A stretch of 64,000 nt of DNA, from positions 287 through 64,286 of IMG/VR virus record IMGVR_UViG_3300030329_001359; one strand, written 5' to 3'. The notes under the pieces were generated by a model, which worked only from the letters and a program-made list of their open reading frames with translations, ran no database searches and had not been told where the DNA came from. A program made the translations under genes and the position numbers. Source of the stretch: a virus. The first letter of the stretch is position 1. The number at the start of each line of letters is the position of its first letter. Shown here one piece after another: positions 40,101 to 47,390 of the stretch.

Positions 40101-42721
40101 TCACGATTAATATAATTAAGAATTGCACCTCGCCTACCTCTTTGTACTTCGAGAGAATATTCAATACCTTTTTTAATATCAACTCCATTACCTTGAATAT
40201 CAACAGTCGAAATAAACTTTGCTGGTAAGCTTTTAAATACTTCTTGTGATTCTGGAGAAGTAAGTTCTTTTGGTATTTCAACTTCTGCTAAAGTTTCAAC
40301 TTCTCCTTTTAAAGCTTTCTTAAGCATTTCTCTTTCATTAGGGAGCATTTTAGAAATTGAATCTGTTCCTATAAGTTTCTTAGCAAAATCTTTAAATTCT
40401 TTACTATCAATACCTCCTTCAAATTTATTTTTTGCTAATTCGGCTATAGATTCTGTTGGTGAATCTGGTGCTTTATCTGGCTCTCCAAATATATCAGCTT
40501 CAGTTACTTCATCTGTAGTAACTTTAGGTTCAGGCTTAGGTGTTACCTTTTCTCTAAGAAGAGCTTCTACTTCTTGATTTTTATCTTGCCTAACCATCTC
40601 CTCATTTTTAGTTAAAGGCTTACCTTCTGCTATCTTATTAGCTATATTTACAAGTACACCTTGAGGAACTTCACCAGTTTGTACAAATTTCTTTCTTATA
40701 GATTTAGTTATAACTTGAGGTTTTACTTCTTTAGGAGCTTTTGTTTCAACATCTGGAGTAGTTTGTTCTTGTATTTGAGAAGGTGTAACATATTTAATCG
40801 GTCCAGTTAGTTTACCATCTTCTCCAACTTCTCTTATCTTATACATTTTTGGACCAGCACCAAGAACAGCAACTTGTTTACCTTCAAAGCCTTGTATATT
40901 TTTACCTTCAAGCTTGTCAGGAAGAGTAATTGTTTTACCTTTTAATGTTTTGTCTGGTACATTTACTTTAGGTTTTTCTTCTGCAACATCAGCACCAGTA
41001 ATCTTTTTAATTATAGCCCTCTGAGCTGCTTCAATATCTTCTGGTTCTTCTTCTAATTGTACACCTATATCTTTATCTGAAGGTTCTTCTTTGGGAACAA
41101 ATAAAGATTCATCTACTGGCTCTTCTAACCAAGCTGGGGAAAAGTTAATATCTGGAGCTTCAGGTGACTGAGTTAAATCTGCTGGAGCTTCTTTCTCTAC
41201 AATGCTACCCTTTTGAGCAAATGCTTTAAGAGCATTAATCATCTCTTGAGTATCTTCTGTATTTATCTGTCTTTGATTTGGATTTTGTTGGTTTAACTTT
41301 TCAGTAGCTAACCTTAATATTGAATCTCTATCTGGATGATTTTCTATTGCAGATATAACAGTAGGGTCATCAACAATTAATGAAAGAATTGCATTTGAAG
41401 AAGACTGTGCTTGTTTATTTTTTGCAATAGACTTAGAAGTTTTATCATCTCCCTCTTTAAAATCATCCCAAAATTCACCCATTCTTTCTCTTGGGTTAGC
41501 AAGAGCAGATAAATAATCATCTACAACATCAGCACTTGGTGGTCTAGCATCTGGATCATCTGGGTCAAATGGTTCAAAAGCATTAGCTGCAGCTTTATTC
41601 TTAACAGACTCTAGTATTCTTTCTGATTGCCTTTGAGATACAGCTTTACCCCGCCCAGGTAAAAATATTCCAAATGGAACACCCATGACACCACCACCAT
41701 AAGCTTCTTCTAATACACCTTCTGTTTTAGCTATTTCTGTTAGTGTCTTTAAGAACTCTCTATTGTTTTCAAATCCATGCTCTGTTGCATATAAACTTGT
41801 TTGTTCTAATGTAGCTTGAGACCATTCAGTTCCACCTTCAATCATAGCTTTTTCTACCATATTGGTCAATCTAGCTACGTTATTCATACCCATTCTTGCG
41901 ATTGTTCCCTTATTAGCCCCAGACTCTACAAGAGATTCAGTAATTTTTCTCATCATGGCTTTCTCTGGAATCATTTCTTTAAACCCAGGGACGCCTTTCA
42001 TCAATGACCTAGCACCAGTTCTTTCAAGCATTGAAGCTAAGATACCATATGTAGTAGCCGCTAACCCAGCGTATTCCCTAGCTTCTTCTGGCTCCATACC
42101 CATATCATCAACCATTAAATTCATTTGTTCTATATAATTACTAGAGCTTTCTAATAAGAACATAGGAGCAAGAGAGGCAACTGTTGCTGTCAAAGACGTA
42201 CCACCAGTAGAAGGAGCAAGTGCGATACCCATAGCAGTGCCAGCAACACTAGTTGCCAAAGAAGGAATAACTTCAGACATAGCCCTCATAGTCGTGTCAA
42301 ATCCAGTCCAAGAAGGCTCATCTTCTTTCCATGAATAATAAGCTTGAAGTTCAGGGTCTCTAGCTACGCTTTCAGCTACAGACTCATTAGCCCATTTTCT
42401 TAAATCTTCAGATGCTTTTACTGCCCATTCAGAACTTGAAAGAGCTAAAGCATTTCCAACAGAACCAGCCACCAAGTTATGACCCATAGTATCTGCTGTA
42501 TGTATCATTCTTTTTAAGAAACCAGCAGAATCTTTCTTCCCTTCCATTTCATACCTAGCAACACCAGAAGGCAAAGAACGAAGATGTTGTCTTCGTATCT
42601 CAGCCATCGTTTCATCTGTGGCTTGTATTACTTGTTGTGGACTAGGTGTTTCTCCAAGCTCTTGAAACCTTTGAAGAACTTGAAGCTTAACGGTCATTCT
42701 ATCTGGCAGACGTTCAGCCAT
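34154..42721 (-). CDS. Giant virion protein: nuclease, peptidase motif and double-psi beta-barrel RNA polymerase
   Basis: 2855 residues. N-terminal 350: Ala/Gly-rich hydrophobic stretches like ejection proteins. PD-(D/E)XK nuclease: E1134/D1136, D1151, K1153 and later QLSAY. Metallopeptidase-like HEYAH at 1389-1393. RNA polymerase signatures: K2011 and K2016, then VKIIMNPVG (2031-2039) and IALGEIL, matching the beta-subunit K..K and DIVLNPLGVPSRMNIGQIL region; then LHRQP (2256-2260) and DWDGD (2298-2302), matching beta-prime RAPTLHR and NADFDGD with similar spacing (38 against 33 residues). Order beta then beta-prime in one chain. The neighbours are ejection proteins, so a virion-delivered RNA polymerase is inferred, as in crAss-like phi14:2 gp66. 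Confidence 0.72.
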   Translation of the reverse strand: MAERLPDRMTVKLQVLQRFQELGETPSPQQVIQATDETMAEIRRQHLRSLPSGVARYEMEGKKDSAGFLKRMIHTADTMGHNLVAGSVGNALALSSSEWAVKASEDLRKWANESVAESVARDPELQAYYSWKEDEPSWTGFDTTMRAMSEVIPSLATSVAGTAMGIALAPSTGGTSLTATVASLAPMFLLESSSNYIEQMNLMVDDMGMEPEEAREYAGLAATTYGILASMLERTGARSLMKGVPGFKEMIPEKAMMRKITESLVESGANKGTIARMGMNNVARLTNMVEKAMIEGGTEWSQATLEQTSLYATEHGFENNREFLKTLTEIAKTEGVLEEAYGGGVMGVPFGIFLPGRGKAVSQRQSERILESVKNKAAANAFEPFDPDDPDARPPSADVVDDYLSALANPRERMGEFWDDFKEGDDKTSKSIAKNKQAQSSSNAILSLIVDDPTVISAIENHPDRDSILRLATEKLNQQNPNQRQINTEDTQEMINALKAFAQKGSIVEKEAPADLTQSPEAPDINFSPAWLEEPVDESLFVPKEEPSDKDIGVQLEEEPEDIEAAQRAIIKKITGADVAEEKPKVNVPDKTLKGKTITLPDKLEGKNIQGFEGKQVAVLGAGPKMYKIREVGEDGKLTGPIKYVTPSQIQEQTTPDVETKAPKEVKPQVITKSIRKKFVQTGEVPQGVLVNIANKIAEGKPLTKNEEMVRQDKNQEVEALLREKVTPKPEPKVTTDEVTEADIFGEPDKAPDSPTESIAELAKNKFEGGIDSKEFKDFAKKLIGTDSISKMLPNEREMLKKALKGEVETLAEVEIPKELTSPESQEVFKSLPAKFISTVDIQGNGVDIKKGIEYSLEVQRGRRGAILNYINREVGTSAMNRKIGEDQIANVKVLQGMLSNIEASQGKVETLTTPAEVTAEDVHREAEAKGIAWDDNKEFMDFSENVTGKRNIDDMTSDERSNLISAIKGRIVGGVRYARPRATLKSKDDVTTADIEGKPELPEGAPDVATAPESIEELESEVNENQFRAEQRTKDYLIDGVSYQRVSNVIGTTYSGEPDKSAIKAGNTVDGLVRAFFTDGEVPVHTDIDMSKDAFDDLMRALGEVKKKIDAKGLRVLANNIIVWDDGSGVAGEVDLFVLNPKTGNIQIWDVKTSKASTKTGAYTKVWKGNGIERSKKQQHEAQLSAYKRLVENQYGVRVEKIAIFPFQVKYNKRGKITSLTPESGVSLDFDKAFVDSIIEPNKLSENIPQELPPKEEVKEKKDETPIGLGEEPDDETIGNFLDTVLGNMASNTEEETGDTNTGDIEQDDDENINMFQEVKVSPLPKITSNAELAEKIVSRLRRHFGNYITDATFEGVLEENGKRAVGVAISNVALWSSTDATLDTMPHEYAHIYVGLLKDTDLIKRAINQFGSEEKLVQYIGEYYANRIQNRSILNRIKIWLKQFANRLRNIFREVPDDALGDFVAEEFYQGRWAGKVGLEYDPYAKFQEQGATDEDGNDTGVNSSRHSSSDIPSDLHQSEFFHRVFGVHISKAQVPILSEMAQQNDTFEEYIEAIKDWAKEQAKEKSYRVNIKTEYNQDDLNDLKITYLKDRNKIPRYVPKQQEGLFTRVYRSLILPTGKKTKTKRRVRVSPVERLDTKTKESQYETTNFFEEDLRLGKHNKKIIHFRTKDIMNEWLNDEGEYIYWQASTKLTEEVLNSIEDSEHKSYIRQVIKHGKDDANLLFIIGMKGGNDNSILMGKADNQYADFTEADFENYLNAEVAAGRLRKDHVEVMLEDWLRKDKAVKKWIVDFIKTYTPELLEGETLKDSKIRVAREIVPYVKNMRIQQAIGIHEYMKAIKYDTYAMDEKHILDTYNRLRLDLTNGYNPHTGDGSLNSKVMIVPRGTIVRKTMDDGTVLESGVLGDGDGHTQSGSRWFNRLGENIGTPELSAIKTVIRHKTFNENKEDDYIAMKHLQMVPFKGEEYYRPGENFPFARVIEGADGTYFEALDENGNVTGEFDHLNTNNESKQRAGKFRDDYVIHDLLESDVKIIMNPVGSSNTAAHPIALGEILLDPSIIENPDTPEAMNLAKAIMKHYGDVAKDYLSMLKSMRKNPKTFLNAVKRTREEGRIPTDAEKWMDLLEETGGEGVAHKYITNLFVSYLKNRYFTDGIYKGRQLAKGNATHAYLKPARHLNNLIDDGNVAVSYDNSTVRFKAIEHWASLNRDSIVNAIPYAKDWDANGLWKHFSKNMDEKEKLDALNEALMQGDGVNVILHRQPIAKVTGVVTRRVQFLVEGGHGDTMFLKNSDVVEVLDGDWDGDHGFAEFISGEFLQAYQDWQNSETFEDRNTVVALPMFGEKLEDVEDSNTSYVSKDSRDAAILGEAAVSGAQGRATNAKVVMTQLAYKEAKIYLNSMEGGFISAKNPSDSVVMDYIELDENQLNKDNGDLIDLIYRNGDTIVDADGNEVNIISDIPTRDAPIEEREVAGSLSIDNKGEPMYLKTTVEGELAILLQMAVDNKKFGLLSKIGWNNDFVIRRIFKRSDGEELTKGNIKTMRLVFKVQNFSGQRSGLTTARNVASMSRIIEDSRDLTSRFFTDENKKAPKEELGIQMIKEFQKMVERMRFKPKNLERPALIQTNGKITPGESLIASVGIAYNDMVGDIQDVEKAGSHFLDWSEEAYQAAHSITVDELGNDPSFDADKWSSNDLSLAYEFLVSNRIDVLNEKGEVTKKTSFNETFWNIYHEAQRESTDDVPLHISADYNEFLNKFVEDHVEDWLSLPDSVQDLVTSLFLKGIGKRTNVLTLMPIDLMSHRVLTKFLPLFEKNLKALKESDFSAQTGNKKAMAGYKKLSQLSIQGSKAYKKAGQQIQPRCK

Positions 42722-42730
42722 ATATTACCT

Positions 42731-44818
42731 TTATCGTAACTCTTCTATTCTATCGAATTGAGACCTATGTTTAAATCGTGACCCTATACCTTCTGAAAAT
42801 CTAATTTGAGGAGCTTCGTCTAAACCTATCATTAAAGGCTCTCTACCACTTCCATATATATAATAATCCCAAAGACCAGAATCTCCTATTTTCGCAGCTA
42901 CATCTCTTATTTCTTTTAACTCATCTACTAAATCAGCACCTTCTTCATGTAGAGTTTCCCAACCTTCTCCCATATATGAATAAGAATCGAAATAACCTTT
43001 ACGATAATATTGCAATTGGTCATCGCCTTCAGCCTCTAACCATTCTGAAAACTCATCTTTCTTATCTCTTTCTATTTGCTCAAGCCTTGCTATAATCTCA
43101 ACAGCCCTTTCAGACGCAGGAGTACCATCTCCTTCCATACCAGTTTCATAATAAGCAGTACGAGCTTGTTCATCTGTCCAATTAAATGAAGGTCTCATTG
43201 CTTTTCCTCTGTACTCATTCATGTATCCAATGACATCGTTACCATAACCAGCATCTCTAGCATTTTTATATATAGCTCCATACTCCATATTAAATTCATC
43301 ATTGAATTGTTGCATTGCTATTAGCTCATCTACTTCTTCTTGGTTATTTACATTATCTACAATTTCATTGCCAAGTCTATCTGTTCTTGCACCAACATTA
43401 CGACCTCCACTAACAGGGTCTGCATTAACACCAATAGAATTTAATAATAAACCTTTTTGGTCATTAATCCCACTATACAATTCTTTAGCTTTACTATATT
43501 CTCTAAAAAATGATATAGCTCCATTAATAACAACTTCAGGATTGGCTAATGGAATTTCTATTCCTAATATTGTACCACCATCTAAATCTAATTCATCTAT
43601 TCTCTCAGCTGCATATTTAAGCTGACTATCTTCATGTGGCACAAACATAAACTTCTCACCATCTTTTCTTACAAAATCAGCTTTACTTGATTTGTATTCA
43701 GGATTATCTTTTACAAATTTATCCATTTCAACTATTTGACCACTATACCATAAAGCTAATGACTCGTAATCATTACGAAAACCAGAGTCAATATCTTGCA
43801 ATCCAATTTCATACTTATCAAGTTCTCTAATAGCACTAGTCATTCTTTGTTCTAGCTTAGACATATATTGTTTTGAACCAGCAAGACCAGACCTATCTGG
43901 TATTGTATCTCCTTGAAAAAATTCTAATACTGGATTGTCCTCTATTTGTTTAGCTGTAAAATCAGAACCCATTTGAGTAACAACCCCATTAAATTCTTTA
44001 ACATTTGCATCAAGTTGTTTCTGCATAGCCTTTGCAGTTACTTGAGCTGCAGGAGGAAGTAATCCTATTTCTTGTTGTCTCTTTATTACATTTGCTCTAT
44101 TTGCTTGAACAGCGTATACATCATTAAGAACTTGCATTTGTTCTTTTGTATATTGACCAAAGTGACTTCTTAATCTACGTTGTACTTCAGCTTCATTTCC
44201 TCCAAACTGTTGAACAGTAGCGTTATAATCTTCTTCATTAATACCTATGAAGCCAGCCATTTCCCTTTCATCTACAACCCAATCTCCCATCACACCTTGA
44301 GCCATTTCTGATTCATAGAACTGTTTAGACATTTCTTTTAATGAATTATCTACAGCGTCGTATTCTCTTTTATGTTGATTTAATACAGCAATCCTTTCTT
44401 CTAAATCTTCATTTTGACCAGTAACTGCACTAATTTTCTCACCAACACTAGCACTTGCTAATTGATTAAAATCAAGTTTAGCTATATTGTCTTCATATAC
44501 AAGGTCTAATATTCCCCTAGCGTCATCTGTTTGGTCTTCAGCTTTTAATTGACTTTGTTCTTGAATAGAAATTCCTAATCCTTCTAAACCAGTTTCAAGA
44601 ACTTTAACTTCTTTTTCCAAAGCTCTTTGGTCTTGTAAAGCAGAATTAAGAAGATACATATTAGCTTGATGTTTCCTAGCTAAAGCTGTTTCGTGAGCAC
44701 GAGCTTCTTCTCTTCTTGTTTCAAGATTGGTCGCCAAAGTAAGCTTCATGTCAGCATCGACTTCAGCTTTCTTTTGTCTTTCTAAAGACGCTAATAATTG
44801 TAAAAATTGACCAGCCAT
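42731..44818 (-). CDS. Ejection/internal virion protein (gp15-like position)
   Basis: 695 residues, almost fully helical and Gln/Glu/Ala-rich (e.g. residues 10-100 and 215-270). No enzymatic motif. Lies between a gp14-like gene and two giant genes, the order of T7-type internal virion proteins gp14, gp15, gp16; assigned by order and composition. Overlaps the upstream gene by 1 nt. Confidence 0.55.
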   Translation of the reverse strand: MAGQFLQLLASLERQKKAEVDADMKLTLATNLETRREEARAHETALARKHQANMYLLNSALQDQRALEKEVKVLETGLEGLGISIQEQSQLKAEDQTDDARGILDLVYEDNIAKLDFNQLASASVGEKISAVTGQNEDLEERIAVLNQHKREYDAVDNSLKEMSKQFYESEMAQGVMGDWVVDEREMAGFIGINEEDYNATVQQFGGNEAEVQRRLRSHFGQYTKEQMQVLNDVYAVQANRANVIKRQQEIGLLPPAAQVTAKAMQKQLDANVKEFNGVVTQMGSDFTAKQIEDNPVLEFFQGDTIPDRSGLAGSKQYMSKLEQRMTSAIRELDKYEIGLQDIDSGFRNDYESLALWYSGQIVEMDKFVKDNPEYKSSKADFVRKDGEKFMFVPHEDSQLKYAAERIDELDLDGGTILGIEIPLANPEVVINGAISFFREYSKAKELYSGINDQKGLLLNSIGVNADPVSGGRNVGARTDRLGNEIVDNVNNQEEVDELIAMQQFNDEFNMEYGAIYKNARDAGYGNDVIGYMNEYRGKAMRPSFNWTDEQARTAYYETGMEGDGTPASERAVEIIARLEQIERDKKDEFSEWLEAEGDDQLQYYRKGYFDSYSYMGEGWETLHEEGADLVDELKEIRDVAAKIGDSGLWDYYIYGSGREPLMIGLDEAPQIRFSEGIGSRFKHRSQFDRIEELR

Positions 44819-45336
44819 TATAACATCGCCAATAGTTCTTCTCGTTGAGCTTCAAGACCACCCATAATTTCTTCATGTCTAAGAAATGCTGACCTTTCAG
44901 CTTCTTTATCTCTTAATGTTATTTCTTCCATGCTCATATCGTAAGACTCTTTTAAGTCTCCCATAGTTTCTTCATACTTTGCTTCAACATCTACCTTAGC
45001 TCTTTCAGATGCTCCTCCCCCGTATCTGCTTTTTCCAACTAATTGGGTAAGGGCAGTTCCAACTTCCTCTTCTAATCCTTCTGCTTTTTGCCCAGTTCCT
45101 AGCTGAAGTTTCTCAGTAGCAAGAGCAGTTTGTTGTTTAATCATATCCAACTCATCTTTATAAACAAGTTTTTCAGCATTTAGTTGAGCTAGTATATCTT
45201 GAGCTTGTCTTTGTCTTAAATTTCTAATTTTCGTTTGTTCTTCTTTACCAGCCACAGCAGATTGATGAGACCTATAGCCTGAATAAACAGCCGAACCTGC
45301 TGAAACTGCTCCAGCTATTGCTGTTACACCAGCCAT
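44818..45336 (-). CDS. Internal virion protein (gp14-like)
   Basis: 172 residues. Ala/Gly-rich hydrophobic N-terminus (VTAIAGAVSAGSAVYSG) followed by a long Gln/Glu/Ala helix, as in T7 gp14-type ejection proteins that insert in the outer membrane. The stop of the 129-residue gene overlaps its start by 1 nt. Confidence 0.6.
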   Translation of the reverse strand: MAGVTAIAGAVSAGSAVYSGYRSHQSAVAGKEEQTKIRNLRQRQAQDILAQLNAEKLVYKDELDMIKQQTALATEKLQLGTGQKAEGLEEEVGTALTQLVGKSRYGGGASERAKVDVEAKYEETMGDLKESYDMSMEEITLRDKEAERSAFLRHEEIMGGLEAQREELLAML

Positions 45337-45725
45337 TATAAAGCCTTCACATAGGTATCTAAACCTATGTCTCCACTTTCATATTTTCTACGTTTCATAA
45401 ATTTTTTTAATTTATTATTTTCTAAAAATGTTAATACCATTTTATATCCATCTCCTTTAGCTAAATCTTCTATTGTTTCACACAATAAAGATAAAGCTTT
45501 AATAAATTGTTTAGGCTTTGCTTCAGGATTCTTTACAATCCATTCTACTAAAGCTGTTAATCCATTTGTCTTTACATACCAACCAGCCACAATTGGCAAG
45601 TCTTCATCCATTATTAGAAAGCCAGAGTTTGTCAATAAGTATGGATGTACTGGTTCCCAATCGTGAGATTTCCACCATTCACTTATTGTTTCATAATCGT
45701 CTGAGTCTATCAATTTAATTTTCAT
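45336..45725 (-). CDS. GNAT-like acetyltransferase-type protein
   Basis: 129 residues. The order of strands and helices (MKIKLIDSDDYETISEWWKSHDW, GFLIMDEDLPIVAGWYVKTNG, ALVEWIVKNP, ALSLLCETIEDLAKGDGYKMVLTFLENNKLKKFMKRRKYESG) matches the short GNAT-type proteins found in the structural modules of many short-tailed phages (T7 gp13-like position). No clear acetyl-CoA loop (Q-x-x-G-x-G), so it may be inactive. Overlaps both neighbours. Confidence 0.6.
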   Translation of the reverse strand: MKIKLIDSDDYETISEWWKSHDWEPVHPYLLTNSGFLIMDEDLPIVAGWYVKTNGLTALVEWIVKNPEAKPKQFIKALSLLCETIEDLAKGDGYKMVLTFLENNKLKKFMKRRKYESGDIGLDTYVKAL

Positions 45726-46684
45726 TTTAAATCTTCATATCGATGATAATCAAAATCTTTAGGGTTTAACTTCATATCCCTTAATCTTTGATTAAACTCA
45801 GTAAAACTTTCTCCTTCCATTGGAGATGCTACATCTTTTTCTGTAACATATTCAGCTTTTTGTTTATTTAATTGTTCAAGATGGTCTAACTCTGCTGCTT
45901 TTTCAGCTTTTGTTTTAAAGTTTTTTAAATATTCTTTATGTTCAGGACTTCCAGTTTTGACAACTGTTCCATCTGGTAATTTAAAATCTATTGGTTCTGG
46001 TGGCTGACCACCAGTAGCATTTTGTTTTTGTTCTTGTTGATTATTATTTTCAATAACTGTAGTTCCATCTAAACCAGCAGAATCAGATTGTTCCATTCCA
46101 GCAGCTTTCATAGCTTCTTTTTCTGCCATTGCAAGTTGGTCTGAAGTTATTCCACCTACTGCAGTTTCTGTATCTGTACCAATACTTTCATATAAACTCT
46201 TGTATCCAGTAATTGTACCAGATTCATCTCTTATAGCTGTTCCCATCCTAGTAGCAGCAACAGAATCTGCTCTACCAACATTCATTAAGTCAGCAACAGA
46301 AAATTCTTTACCCCCTATAGTTTGAGTTTCAACTTCTTCACCAGCACTCTTAAACCATCTATCCATCCAATTATCAGCTCCTTGATAACCAGATTCTTCA
46401 AATGTTCCCCCCAAACCAGAACCTTCAAATACAGTTCTAGCTCCTTCTTCAGCTTGTTCCCAAGACTTTATATTCTCTCCTATCGCTGATGATAGTTGAG
46501 CGACTCCACCAGCAATGCCCTGAACTAAACCTAAACCAGATTGTACAACAGCTTCTTCAGCAAGCCTTTCTTGCCTATCAGCCCTTACTCCAGCTGTATA
46601 GTCCCTACGAACCATTGAACGACCTCTTATAGCCGAACCTAAACCTGAAGGTGCTTTATAACCATTTGACATAATCGAATCCAT
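45722..46684 (-). CDS. Virion-associated hypothetical protein
   Basis: 320 residues; a second ATG 12 bases downstream could be the start. Gly/Ala/Gln-rich, with a hydrophobic stretch VVQSGLGLVQGIAGGVAQLSSAIG (about 45-68) and a charged, disordered C-terminal half (NNNQQEQKQNATGG). By position a tail or ejection component. Not recognised. Confidence 0.5.
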   Translation of the reverse strand: MDSIMSNGYKAPSGLGSAIRGRSMVRRDYTAGVRADRQERLAEEAVVQSGLGLVQGIAGGVAQLSSAIGENIKSWEQAEEGARTVFEGSGLGGTFEESGYQGADNWMDRWFKSAGEEVETQTIGGKEFSVADLMNVGRADSVAATRMGTAIRDESGTITGYKSLYESIGTDTETAVGGITSDQLAMAEKEAMKAAGMEQSDSAGLDGTTVIENNNQQEQKQNATGGQPPEPIDFKLPDGTVVKTGSPEHKEYLKNFKTKAEKAAELDHLEQLNKQKAEYVTEKDVASPMEGESFTEFNQRLRDMKLNPKDFDYHRYEDLK

Positions 46685-46718
46685 TTAAATTTAATGCTTG
46701 TAATTTATATTTCATAGT

Positions 46719-47390
46719 TTAACTTAGGTCTACTTCTACTTTCCAAACTGATGTCGCTAACCAATATGTAGTCCCAGAAGGGTCTGTATTTGCTTGAATA
46801 CTTATACCAGTTTTCTGTCCAATGTCTACAGTTAAGCTATCATAGGGAGAGTTAATAAGAAAATCAGAACCATTTACCACAAAATACTTTCTATCATCTG
46901 TTGATAAAACATTTCTATGTGTATAACTACCCAATTCATTTATCGCAGTATCACCATCTTTTACAAAATCTATAGTAAATGTAAAGTCAGCATTTGCTGT
47001 TACCGATACTGGTCTAACTAGAATTTTGTGAAATGTCATTTTAAAAGGAGGAAGGTATGCATCAAAATATCTCATATTAGTATTTTCTTCATGTGCTCCC
47101 CACGGAAAATAATGTTTATCAGTTCCTATATCATCTTGAAAACTATGCTGAAATGTTCTGTAGTCTGTAAATTTAGTATAGCTTAAATCTCCAGCTTCAA
47201 CACTTCTAGGAGTTATTTTATTAAGAGACTTATCAATATTAGCTGAAGAATTGAACTGAGTATGAAATAATTGACTTCCTTGTTTTGTATACATAGCAAC
47301 GCCTTTAGAGTTTCTAGCAAATACTATTTGTCCATCTCTCATTGAAGATGCTGAAGGAGGGCTATTTCTAAATGTAATATTTTGTTGCAC
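46719..47390 (-). CDS. Hypothetical tail structural protein
   Basis: 223 residues, beta-rich. N-terminus RNSPPSASSMRDGQIVFARNSKGVAMY resembles the adapter strand of fibre-type proteins (SxxxMRDGQ), and the C-terminal part (YFDAYLPPFKMTFHKILVRPVSV...FTFTIDFV) looks like a jelly-roll domain. May be a small tail fibre or a head spike. Overlaps the preceding gene by 1 nt. Confidence 0.5.
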   Translation of the reverse strand: MQQNITFRNSPPSASSMRDGQIVFARNSKGVAMYTKQGSQLFHTQFNSSANIDKSLNKITPRSVEAGDLSYTKFTDYRTFQHSFQDDIGTDKHYFPWGAHEENTNMRYFDAYLPPFKMTFHKILVRPVSVTANADFTFTIDFVKDGDTAINELGSYTHRNVLSTDDRKYFVVNGSDFLINSPYDSLTVDIGQKTGISIQANTDPSGTTYWLATSVWKVEVDLS

